Source: an uncultured Bacteroidales bacterium
GTDB lineage: Bacteria; Bacteroidota; Bacteroidia; Bacteroidales; Paludibacteraceae
Length of the DNA stretch: 14,460 nt
Assembly (NCBI GenBank): GCA_903929065.1
Contig: CAIYTJ010000091.1
Location: 1 to 14,460, forward strand
Direction: 5' to 3'
The translations under genes were made by a program, and so were the position numbers. The notes under the pieces were generated by a model that ran no database searches, was not told where the DNA came from, and saw nothing but the letters and a program-made list of their open reading frames with translations. Shown piece by piece: positions 7,005-14,030 of this stretch (its first letter is position 1; every line of letters begins with the position of its first letter).

Positions 7005-7018
7005 TATTTCATGAAATA
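7005..7018. promoter_or_regulatory. Perfect 14-bp palindrome, possible operator
   Basis: TATTTCATGAAATA is its own reverse complement. It sits about 57 bp upstream of the men -7 element and about 177 bp before the divergent -7 element. The size suits a dimeric regulator site, but AT-rich DNA gives chance palindromes, and no second copy was seen in the window. Confidence 0.25.
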
Positions 7019-7194
7019 ACAAAATAAAAATTTGTGGAACAATATTTGATAAATCAAAATTCTCTACTTTAGATTATCCTTAACGTATAATCAAAATGTA
7101 TCGGACAAACTGTAAATTGACTAGAATAACTGTGTAAATAAGCCAACGATTTGTATTTTTGAATTTCTTTTATGGAAATATGAAAAGAAAATTC

Positions 7195-7202
7195 TAAATT
7201 TG
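7195..7202 (+). promoter_or_regulatory. Candidate -7 element for the glycosyltransferase operon
   Basis: TAAATTTG followed by CA fits TAnnTTTG exactly. It predicts a start near 7208 and a leader of about 58 nt before the ATG at 7266. No convincing -33 TTTG is seen. A second, weaker candidate, TATTTTTG, lies at 7154-7161. Confidence 0.5.
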
Positions 7203-7265
7203 CACTCCATTGGTGCGGTTAAAAATTGTTTTCCGTAACCTTTTTAAAAAGCTAAACAATAGAAC

Positions 7266-8447
7266 ATGAGCATTACTAATGGCGATGCAAAGAAAACTAT
7301 CGGGATTTTCAATGATAGTTTTCCTCCAATTATGGACGGAGTTTCACTTGCAACAAAAAATTACGCATATTGGCTAAACCAGAAAAATGAATCTGTTTGT
7401 GTTGTGACTCCAAAGTCTCCCAACTATTCTGACAATGAGCCGTTTCCGATTTTCCGTTATACTTCATTGCCGATTTTAATGCGTAAACCTTACAGGTTGG
7501 GTGTGCCGGACATTGACCTGGAATATAAGCGAAAAATCAATAAAATTGCCTTTAGCCTGGTTCATGCACATTGTCCATTCAGTTCCGGAAAGGAAGCATT
7601 GCGAATTGCCCGTAAGCAGCAAATTCCTTTGGTGGCCACTTTCCATTCAAAATACCGCGATGATTTTGAACAATCAACTAAGAATAAGACAATTGCGGGT
7701 ATGATGACGAGGGAAATTATTCATTTTTTTGAAAGAGCCGATGAAGTCTGGATTCCTCAGGCATCTGTTGAAGAAACGATACGCGAATACGGATTCAAAG
7801 GGAAAGTGGAAATTGTGGATAACGGCAATGACTTTGCAAGCAATGAACCGATTTCACCTTTAAAAGCCGCAGCTCGTAAATCGTTACAAATAGCTGATAA
7901 CCAATTGATGTTTTTGTTTGTCGGGCAACATATCTGGGAAAAAAATACGCGTTTGATAGTTGAATCGTTAGCAGAAATCAAGGATCTTCCGTTTAAAATG
8001 TTTTTTATCGGAGTGGGTTATGCTGCTTCTGATTTAAAACAGTTGGTTAATGACTTAGGATTGAATGATAAAGTTGAATTTGTGGGAATGATTACAGAAC
8101 GCGAAAAATTAAAACAATATTATACGGCAGCCGATTTGTTCCTTTTTCCGTCAATTTACGACAATGCTCCGCTTGTTATTCGTGAAGCCGGAGCTTTGCA
8201 TACGCCGTCAGTACTGGTTTCCGGCTCGTCATCTGCCGAAAATATAACCGATAATTTTAATGGATTTTTGACCGAAGACAGCGTTGAATCTTTTTCGGCA
8301 AAATTAAGAGAATTGATTAATTCACCGGAAAAAATACAAGAGGTTGGAATGAATGCCTCACAAACCATAGCACGTTCGTGGGAAAGTGTAACCGACGAAG
8401 TGCTTGACAGATATAAATTTTTAATGCAGAGAAAATGGAAGAAATAA
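7266..8447 (+). CDS. GT4-family glycosyltransferase
   Basis: Retaining GT-B glycosyltransferase of 393 aa, predicted cytoplasmic and membrane-associated. The N-terminal domain opens with TIGIFNDSFPPIMDGVSLAT (11-30), the nucleotide-fold start seen in diacylglycerol glucosyltransferase- and mannosyltransferase-like GT4 enzymes. VHAHCPFSSGKEALRIA (99-115) resembles the acceptor-side HxHxPF segment of that group. The C-terminal donor domain has FVGQHIWEKN (218-227) and AADLFLFPSIYDNAPLVIRE (288-307). In the last segment D299 and E307 form the E-x7-E motif with Asp replacing the first Glu. The last 13 bases overlap the next gene, a multi-pass membrane protein, suggesting joint work on a lipid-linked or envelope glycan. 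The sugar and acceptor cannot be read from the sequence. Confidence 0.9.
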   Translation: MSITNGDAKKTIGIFNDSFPPIMDGVSLATKNYAYWLNQKNESVCVVTPKSPNYSDNEPFPIFRYTSLPILMRKPYRLGVPDIDLEYKRKINKIAFSLVHAHCPFSSGKEALRIARKQQIPLVATFHSKYRDDFEQSTKNKTIAGMMTREIIHFFERADEVWIPQASVEETIREYGFKGKVEIVDNGNDFASNEPISPLKAAARKSLQIADNQLMFLFVGQHIWEKNTRLIVESLAEIKDLPFKMFFIGVGYAASDLKQLVNDLGLNDKVEFVGMITEREKLKQYYTAADLFLFPSIYDNAPLVIREAGALHTPSVLVSGSSSAENITDNFNGFLTEDSVESFSAKLRELINSPEKIQEVGMNASQTIARSWESVTDEVLDRYKFLMQRKWKK

Positions 8448-9523
8448 TTGAACAAACTTCCAAAAAAGCTTCAAAGCCTTTTAAAGCCTATCAGGTGCTG
8501 ATACCGGTTTTACTTGGATTGTTTGTTATCGGCTGGCTTTTTCTTGATGAGTTTGATCCGGCAGTCTTTTTTACATTTGATTTTACCTTTGCAAGTGTCC
8601 TTTTTATAATTTTGGCTTTTCTGCTCATGTTTACCCGCGATTTTGGTATGATGTGGCGGTTTAGATTGCTGACAAACAATGACTTGAGTTGGAAACAGGC
8701 ATTTCATATCAACGTATTGAGCGAATTTACATCAGCTGTAACTCCAGCAGTTGTAGGAGGATCGAGTCTGGTTGTTATTTTTCTTATTAAAGAGGGAATA
8801 AACGCGGGCCGAAGTACTACCATTATGTTTGTAAATTTACTTTTGGACGAATTATTCTTTTTGGTTGTTTGTCCGCTGGTATTCCTTTTTATTCCGTTAA
8901 AAGAACTATTTAATTCTTCCTCGGTAATAGTTTCTACTTTTGGAGTTGTATTTACAAGTCTGTATATCACGCGGTTGGTTTGGACAAGCATCATGTTTAT
9001 TGGTATTTTCAAGCGTCCAAATTGGATTCGAAATATGCTTTTGACACTTTTCAAATTGAGGATTTTACGCCGCTGGTATTCAAATGTCGATTTGTTGACC
9101 AATAATCTTGTTCAGGCTTCGAAAGAAATTGGCAGTCACTCTTATTGGTTTTGGATTAAAGCTTTTTGTACAACCTTACTTACATGGTCTGCAAGATTTC
9201 TGGTAGTAAATGCTGTATTTATGGCTTTCAATCCACAAAATATTAATCACTTAATTGTATTCGCGCGCCAACTGATTCTTTGGGTTTTTATGGTTGTTAG
9301 TCCGACACCCGGAGGAAGCGGTGTAACAGAATATGCGTTTAAAGAATACTATAGTGATGTCTTTGGATCAGCAAGTGCAATTATTTTTGTAACGTTGGTT
9401 TGGCGTATTATAAGCTACTATTTGTATTTGTTACTTGGTTTTTTGGTTATTCCTAATTGGATATCAAAATCATTTTCGAAACAAAAATCAGAACCGGTTC
9501 CGGTAGAACAGACTGAAAATTAA
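8435..9523 (+). CDS. UPF0104 / LPG-synthase-TM-type integral membrane protein
   Basis: Multi-pass inner-membrane protein, 362 aa, with about eight hydrophobic segments (near 19-37, 52-67, 104-118, 128-153, 165-190, 240-262, 274-290 and 313-340). Two family signatures are visible: TSAVTPAVVGGSSLVVIFL (99-117) and SPTPGGSGVTEYAF (289-302). They match the membrane domain shared by lysylphosphatidylglycerol synthases and the UPF0104/YbhN proteins that often accompany lipid glycosyltransferases. No C-terminal aminoacyl-transferase domain is present, so it is not a full MprF. The protein ends in a short polar tail. Its ATG lies inside the preceding glycosyltransferase gene (13-bp overlap), a coupled pair. 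A role in flipping or presenting the lipid product is inference. Confidence 0.88.
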   Translation: MEEIIEQTSKKASKPFKAYQVLIPVLLGLFVIGWLFLDEFDPAVFFTFDFTFASVLFIILAFLLMFTRDFGMMWRFRLLTNNDLSWKQAFHINVLSEFTSAVTPAVVGGSSLVVIFLIKEGINAGRSTTIMFVNLLLDELFFLVVCPLVFLFIPLKELFNSSSVIVSTFGVVFTSLYITRLVWTSIMFIGIFKRPNWIRNMLLTLFKLRILRRWYSNVDLLTNNLVQASKEIGSHSYWFWIKAFCTTLLTWSARFLVVNAVFMAFNPQNINHLIVFARQLILWVFMVVSPTPGGSGVTEYAFKEYYSDVFGSASAIIFVTLVWRIISYYLYLLLGFLVIPNWISKSFSKQKSEPVPVEQTEN

Positions 9524-9543
9524 AGATTTAATATTATAATTCA

Positions 9544-11190
9544 ATGATAAAGAAAATAGCTATTACTTTCCTTTTTGCTGTGTCAATAAATGTTGGATTT
9601 GCCTGTACAAATTTTTTGGTTGGTAAGGCTGCCACACTCGACGGCTCCACACTTATTTCGTATAATGCCGATTCATATTTCCTTTTTGGTGCGTTATGCC
9701 ACTTTCCAGCTGCGACTTATCCGGCCGGAACAATGCTTGACGTTCACGATTGGGATTCAGGAAAATATTTAGGAAAAATCAAACAGGTTGAAAAAACGTA
9801 TTCCGTCATTGGAAATATGAATGAACATCAGGTAAGCATTGGTGAAACAACTTTTGGTGGACGTGAAGAATTGGTTGACACAACGGCCATTATGGATTAT
9901 GGAAGTCTGATTTACATTGCACTCCAGCGTTCAAAAACAGCTCGTGAAGCAATAAAAGTAATGACGGATTTGGTTGCAGAATACGGTTATTACAGTGAAG
10001 GTGAATCTTTCTCCATTGCCGATCCGAATGAAATCTGGATTATGGAAATGGTTGGAAAAGGAGCTCATAATAAAGGTGCGGTTTGGGTTGCACAACGTAT
10101 TCCTGACGATTGTGTCTGCGCACATGCCAATCAGGCACGTATCACCACTTTTCCTTACGACGATAAAAATGTTTGCCTTTATTCGGAAGACGTAATTGCA
10201 TTTGCCCGAGAAAAAGGTTATTTCAAAGGTAAAAATAAGGATTTCAGTTTTTCTGATACGTATGCTCCGCTTGATTATGTCGCATTACGAGCCTGTGAAG
10301 CACGGGTTTGGTCATTTTTTAGAAAAGTGGATCCTTCAATGGATAAATATATTTCGTATGTGAAAGGTGAAACGCTGGAACGCATGCCATTGTGGATAAA
10401 ACCGACATTCAAACTGACTGCGCAAAAAATTAAAGAATATATGCGCGACCAATATGAAGGAACGGAATTCGACATGACAAAAGGAATAGGAGCCGGACCG
10501 TTTGGAAGTAAGCTTCGTTGCAGTCCGTTGACTTTCAAGGTTGACAGCGTGGAATATGTGCATGAACGGCCAACAGCAACGCAACAAACCGGTTTTACTT
10601 TCGTGGCTCAAATGCGAAGCTGGATGCCCGATTATATTGGCGGAATTCTTTGGTTTGGTGTTGATGATGCTGCTACTGGACTTTATGTGCCAATGTATTG
10701 TGGGATAAATAAAGTGCCGGAATGTTATCGGGGTGATAATGGTAGTTTGCTGGAATATTCACCGACTTCGGCTTTCTGGATTTATAATGGAGTTGCAAAT
10801 TATGCTTACAGCAAATACTGTTATATGTTTCAGGATATTAAGAAGGTTCAAACAAAGTGGGAAATTGATTTTAATACATTGGTTCCGGCTATTGATAAAG
10901 TTGCGGTTGGAATGACAGAAGCAGATGCACGTGTTTTTCTTACGGATTTTAGTGTTGCACAAGCTGAAAATTCAACTACTGCATGGAAGAAACTCGGTGA
11001 ATATTTGCTGGTTAAATACATGGATGGCAATATTAAAAAGGAAAAAAATGGCAAATTCGTTCAGAATGAATATAAAATACCTACAACCATTATTCGTGCA
11101 GGTTATCCGGAAGAATTCCTCCGCAAAATGGTAAAGGAGAATCAGGGTTTGAGAGTAAAAACCGCTACTGAGATGTCAAATAGAAAATAG
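9544..11190 (+). CDS. Exported C69 (U34) family dipeptidase
   Basis: N-terminal-nucleophile cysteine peptidase of 548 aa, related to lactobacillal PepD-type dipeptidases. A 20-residue signal peptide (MIKKIAITFLFAVSINVGFA) is followed directly by C21-T-N-F. Signal-peptidase cleavage would expose C21, the expected catalytic nucleophile. The segment CTNFLVGKAATLDGST (21-36) is the family start, and further family-like parts are NEHQVSIGETTFGGRE, EGESFSIADPNEIWIMEMVG and CVCAHANQARI. It likely releases amino acids from dipeptides in the periplasm. It starts 20 bp after the membrane-protein gene and is followed by a strong terminator, so it is probably the last gene of that operon. A functional link to the glycosyltransferase pair is not evident. 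The GFAC sequence is a poor lipobox, so a lipoprotein form is unlikely. Confidence 0.92.
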   Translation: MIKKIAITFLFAVSINVGFACTNFLVGKAATLDGSTLISYNADSYFLFGALCHFPAATYPAGTMLDVHDWDSGKYLGKIKQVEKTYSVIGNMNEHQVSIGETTFGGREELVDTTAIMDYGSLIYIALQRSKTAREAIKVMTDLVAEYGYYSEGESFSIADPNEIWIMEMVGKGAHNKGAVWVAQRIPDDCVCAHANQARITTFPYDDKNVCLYSEDVIAFAREKGYFKGKNKDFSFSDTYAPLDYVALRACEARVWSFFRKVDPSMDKYISYVKGETLERMPLWIKPTFKLTAQKIKEYMRDQYEGTEFDMTKGIGAGPFGSKLRCSPLTFKVDSVEYVHERPTATQQTGFTFVAQMRSWMPDYIGGILWFGVDDAATGLYVPMYCGINKVPECYRGDNGSLLEYSPTSAFWIYNGVANYAYSKYCYMFQDIKKVQTKWEIDFNTLVPAIDKVAVGMTEADARVFLTDFSVAQAENSTTAWKKLGEYLLVKYMDGNIKKEKNGKFVQNEYKIPTTIIRAGYPEEFLRKMVKENQGLRVKTATEMSNRK

Positions 11191-11211
11191 AAAATATAAA
11201 ATTGTTTGGAT

Positions 11212-11255
11212 AAAAAGAAAAGAGAATTTGCTTTGCTAGATTCTCTTTTCTTTTT
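11212..11255 (+). terminator. Strong intrinsic terminator, possibly bidirectional
   Basis: A perfect 16-bp stem pairs 11212-11227 with 11240-11255 around a 12-nt loop. The right arm is pyrimidine-rich and ends in a T run, and the left arm begins with an A run, so it could act on either strand. It lies 21 bp after the C69 peptidase stop and closes the operon that starts at 7266. Confidence 0.88.
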
Positions 11256-11333
11256 AAATTGATAAACTTTTGTCGCTTTTTGAGCGTTTAATAAATTAAT
11301 TCGATTTTTTAAAATTCTAATTGGTTTTAAGGT

Positions 11334-11972
11334 ATGAAAATAGTTATATTTGGTGCAAATGGTAAAACCGGTACACTATTAGTGGAACAGGCTTTGGAAA
11401 AAGGACATCTTGTAACAGCTTTTATTCGAAGAGCCGGATCATTGCGGATTGATGATCATCCGAATTTAAAAATTGTAGTCGGGAATTTAGATGAAAGTCT
11501 GAAACTAAAGGATGCTTTGACTGGCGCAGATGCGTGTTTCTCTGCGTTGGGTGGTGGTTCTTTGACGCATCGTTCACCCGATTTTGTAAAAGGAATTGAT
11601 TATATAGTCCGTGTTATGGAACAGGAAGTTGTTCCGAGGTTTATCTATTTGTCCAGTTTTGGGGCCGGTGACAGTAAATTTCAAATGCCGGCAATATTAC
11701 GCTTTTTTTTAGTAAATCTAATGCTGCGTATTCCTTTGGCTGATCATAATGCAAATGAACAGCGAATTACAAACAGCAAATTGCAATGGACATTGGTTCG
11801 TCCGGGTGGTTTAAATGATGGATTGTTTACCGGAAAATTCAGGCACGGAAGTGGAAAGGTGGTTATTAAAGGAAATACGAGCATCTCAAGAGCAAATCTT
11901 GCCGCATTTATGTTGGAACAACTTAATGATTTGACCTACAGTAAAAAAGCAGTCTGGCTTTTTGAACAATAA
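11334..11972 (+). CDS. NAD(P)-binding atypical SDR / NmrA-like protein
   Basis: Rossmann-fold protein of 212 aa, cytoplasmic. The N-terminus MKIVIFGANGKTGTLLVEQA has the G7-x-x-G10-x-x-G13 dinucleotide motif. CFSALGGGSLTHR (about 67-79), FIYLSSFGAGDSK and WTLVRPGGLNDG (about 143-154) are the usual strand-end motifs of the atypical SDR group that includes YwnB and biliverdin reductase B-like proteins. The tyrosine-lysine catalytic pair of classical SDRs is not evident. Substrate is unknown; a flavin or quinone reductase-like role is possible but unproven. An AAGG just before the ATG may help translation. It stands alone after the terminator, and its stop is one base from the stop of the convergent aguB. 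Confidence 0.85.
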   Translation: MKIVIFGANGKTGTLLVEQALEKGHLVTAFIRRAGSLRIDDHPNLKIVVGNLDESLKLKDALTGADACFSALGGGSLTHRSPDFVKGIDYIVRVMEQEVVPRFIYLSSFGAGDSKFQMPAILRFFLVNLMLRIPLADHNANEQRITNSKLQWTLVRPGGLNDGLFTGKFRHGSGKVVIKGNTSISRANLAAFMLEQLNDLTYSKKAVWLFEQ

Positions 11973-11973
11973 A

Positions 11974-12852
11974 TTATTCTTCAAGCCACCTTTTACTCAA
12001 ATCGCCAAAAGCATCAATCCTTCTGTCGCGGAAAAACGGCCACATACGCCGAACACTTTCAGAACGCGAAAAGTCGATATCAACAATAATGTTTTCTTCG
12101 TCTTTAGTTGATGCTTGAGATAAAATTTCACCTTGCGGTCCGGCAACAAAACTATTGCCCCAGAATTGAATTCCGTTTGTAACTTCTGAAGGATCAGCTT
12201 CATATCCAACACGATTGCAAGCTACAACATGAAGTCCGTTGGCAACCGCATGTCCACGTTGAATGGTAATCCACGCATTTGTTTGTCGTTCTTTTTCTTC
12301 ATTTGAGTCTGTACTTTCCCAGCCGATGGCTGTCGGATAAATGAGAATTTCCGCTCCGGCCATTGCCATTAATCGGGCAGCTTCCGGATACCATTGATCC
12401 CAACAAACCAAAACGCCCAGCTTTCCAACCGAAGTTTGAATAGGTTCAAAACCCAAATCACCGGGCGTGAAATAGAATTTTTCGTAATACGCAGGATCAT
12501 CCGGAATATGCATTTTACGGTATTTTCCGGCAATAGTTCCATCTTTTTCGAGCACAACTGCTGTATTGTGATATAATCCTGAAGCTCGTTTTTCGAACAA
12601 TGAAAGCACAAGTACAACTTCAAGTTCTTTGGCCAGTTTTCCAAATGATTCGGTTGATGGACCGGGAATGTTTTCCGCTTGTTCAAAAACTGCCGGATCT
12701 TCTGTTTGACAAAAATATAATCCATTGTGCAATTCCTGCAAAACGATAAGCTGAGCTCCCTGAGCAGCACAATTGCGAATATTTTGTTCCAACTTGGCAA
12801 CATTTTCAGTCTGATTAGCAACGTTGGATTGTTGGATTAATGCTACTTTCAT
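11974..12852 (-). CDS. aguB: N-carbamoylputrescine amidase AguB
   Basis: Nitrilase-superfamily hydrolase of 292 aa that converts N-carbamoylputrescine to putrescine, CO2 and ammonia in the cytoplasm. The catalytic triad is E40 (LQELHNG), K113 (GKYRKMHIPDDP) and C150 (VLVCWDQWYPEAAR). The DDPAYYEKFYFTPGD segment, the RQTNAWITIQRGHAVANGL segment and the C-terminal MWPFFRDRRIDAF are typical of the plant/bacterial N-carbamoylputrescine amidase subfamily. Length fits the family. It begins 35 bp after the agmatine deiminase gene, which supplies its substrate, so the two form an operon. Other nitrilase-family amidases are the alternative, but the neighbour makes this assignment strong. Confidence 0.96.
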   Translation of the reverse strand: MKVALIQQSNVANQTENVAKLEQNIRNCAAQGAQLIVLQELHNGLYFCQTEDPAVFEQAENIPGPSTESFGKLAKELEVVLVLSLFEKRASGLYHNTAVVLEKDGTIAGKYRKMHIPDDPAYYEKFYFTPGDLGFEPIQTSVGKLGVLVCWDQWYPEAARLMAMAGAEILIYPTAIGWESTDSNEEKERQTNAWITIQRGHAVANGLHVVACNRVGYEADPSEVTNGIQFWGNSFVAGPQGEILSQASTKDEENIIVDIDFSRSESVRRMWPFFRDRRIDAFGDLSKRWLEE

Positions 12853-12887
12853 AAATTAGTCATATTAAAGTCTTTGTTCTCGGCTCT

Positions 12888-13916
12888 TTATTCTAATATC
12901 TGTTTTGGATATTGCATAGTAACGCAATGAAGCGAACCGTGTTGTTTTATTAATGCCAGACAATCAATTCCAATAATTTCTCTGTCAGGAAAAGCCCTTT
13001 GCAATTGTAGTTTGGCAATTTCATCTTTAGGTGAATTATAAGTTGGCATTAAAACCGCTCCGTTTATGATTAAAAAGTTGGCATAAGTTGCCGGCAACCG
13101 TTCATCATCTTCATAAACGGCATCTGCCATTGGAAGCGGAATAAGCCTGTAATACCTGCCTTCGGTCGTTTTAAACTGACGAAGTTCCTTTTTCATTTTC
13201 TTCAATTCAGCATAATGTTCATCTTCAACGTCATCGCAATTTACATAAGCAATAGTACTTCTATCGCAAAGTCTGACCAAGGTGTCAATATGACTATCGG
13301 TATCATCACCGGCTAAATAACCATGATTTAACCACAAAACCTGTTTCAGTCCAAAATACTCTTTCAGTTTCGCTTCAATGTCATCTTCTGAAAGATTGTT
13401 TCGATTATAAGAAAGCAAACATTCGGCAGTTGTCAAAATCGTTCCTTCACCATCCGATTCAATGCTGCCACCTTCCAGAATGAAATCATAACAGTTTTTG
13501 TGACCATAATCACCAAAAACTCCTGCCATGTAGAGTTTTCGGGTAATCAGGTTATCGTAATTGGCCGCAAACTTCATTCCCCAACCATTAAATGTGAAAT
13601 CGTAAACCACCGGTATCCCATCTTCAAAAACGGTTATCCCACCGTGATCGCGCGCCCACGTATCATTGGTTGGCATTTCGGCAAAAGTAATTTTATCAAA
13701 ATCAATGTCGCCAAGAAGTTTCTCAACTTCGTCTGTGTCAGTACAAACAATCAGCAGGTTTTCGCGTTTTAAAATTTCACGGGCGATATTTACGAAGCAT
13801 TCGTTTACTTCATCAAGCATATAGGCCCAATCGGTTCCGGTATGTGGCCATGTAAGTTGAACAAATTGTTGTTCAGCCCATTCAGCAGGTAGTATTTTAG
13901 TTTGAACTGTTTTCAT
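12888..13916 (-). CDS. aguA: Agmatine deiminase AguA
   Basis: Guanidino-group-modifying enzyme of the peptidyl-arginine-deiminase type, 342 aa, hydrolysing agmatine to N-carbamoylputrescine and ammonia. Family motifs are NDTWARDHGG (84-93) with D90, ILEGGSIESDGEGTILTT (146-163), GDDTDSHIDTLVRL (203-216) with H209 and D211, and QHGSLHCVTMQYP (325-337) with the nucleophile C331, so the catalytic set is complete. It is first in an operon with aguB, completing agmatine-to-putrescine conversion; arginine decarboxylase must lie elsewhere. A -7 promoter element sits only 9-16 bp before the ATG, suggesting a very short leader. There is no signal peptide, so it is cytoplasmic. Confidence 0.96.
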   Translation of the reverse strand: MKTVQTKILPAEWAEQQFVQLTWPHTGTDWAYMLDEVNECFVNIAREILKRENLLIVCTDTDEVEKLLGDIDFDKITFAEMPTNDTWARDHGGITVFEDGIPVVYDFTFNGWGMKFAANYDNLITRKLYMAGVFGDYGHKNCYDFILEGGSIESDGEGTILTTAECLLSYNRNNLSEDDIEAKLKEYFGLKQVLWLNHGYLAGDDTDSHIDTLVRLCDRSTIAYVNCDDVEDEHYAELKKMKKELRQFKTTEGRYYRLIPLPMADAVYEDDERLPATYANFLIINGAVLMPTYNSPKDEIAKLQLQRAFPDREIIGIDCLALIKQHGSLHCVTMQYPKQILE

Positions 13917-13924
13917 TTCGATTG

Positions 13925-13932
13925 CAAAAATA
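13925..13932 (-). promoter_or_regulatory. Candidate -7 element for aguA-aguB, with almost no leader
   Basis: The minus strand reads TATTTTTG followed by CAA, a full match to TAnnTTTG. The element ends 8 bases before the aguA ATG (13916), so the transcript would start only a few bases ahead of the start codon. No -33 TTTG at normal spacing is evident. Confidence 0.5.
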
Positions 13933-14003
13933 CAAAAAAACCGCTATTTATGAGCCGAATAACAAAAAGTCATGAAAATGACTGATATTTGAGGTGATTT
14001 GAG

Positions 14004-14011
14004 TACTTTTG
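14004..14011 (+). promoter_or_regulatory. Candidate -7 element for queC
   Basis: TACTTTTG fits TAnnTTTG and lies 19 bases before the queC ATG. This leaves a leader of roughly 14 nt, too short for a preQ1 riboswitch. A TTTG at 13988-13991 is closer than normal -33 spacing. Confidence 0.45.
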
Positions 14012-14030
14012 TGCTCCAAAATTAGAAAAT

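Larger units (their letters stand above)
6904..7265. other. AT-rich divergent intergenic region (men operon / glycosyltransferase operon)
   Basis: This 362-bp non-coding stretch between two divergent operons holds no credible ORF; the longest ATG frames I saw by eye are about a dozen codons. It contains one candidate -7 element per direction (6941-6948 minus, 7195-7202 plus), a perfect 14-bp palindrome (7005-7018) and a 6-bp-arm dyad (7045-7058). I see no tRNA, known riboswitch or insertion-sequence end. Confidence 0.8.

Noticed and set aside
9598..9606. Lipoprotein call for the C69 peptidase
   Set aside because: GFAC is a poor lipobox (Phe at -2, Gly at -3), and acylation would block the cysteine needed for catalysis.
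10275..10611. Minus-strand frames of 87-91 codons inside the C69 peptidase gene
   Set aside because: They are antisense shadows without homology motifs; the plus-strand frame has a signal peptide, nucleophile and terminator.
14012..14030. preQ1 riboswitch ahead of queC
   Set aside because: With the likely start near 14017 the leader is about 14 nt, too short for any known preQ1 aptamer, and no matching sequence is seen.
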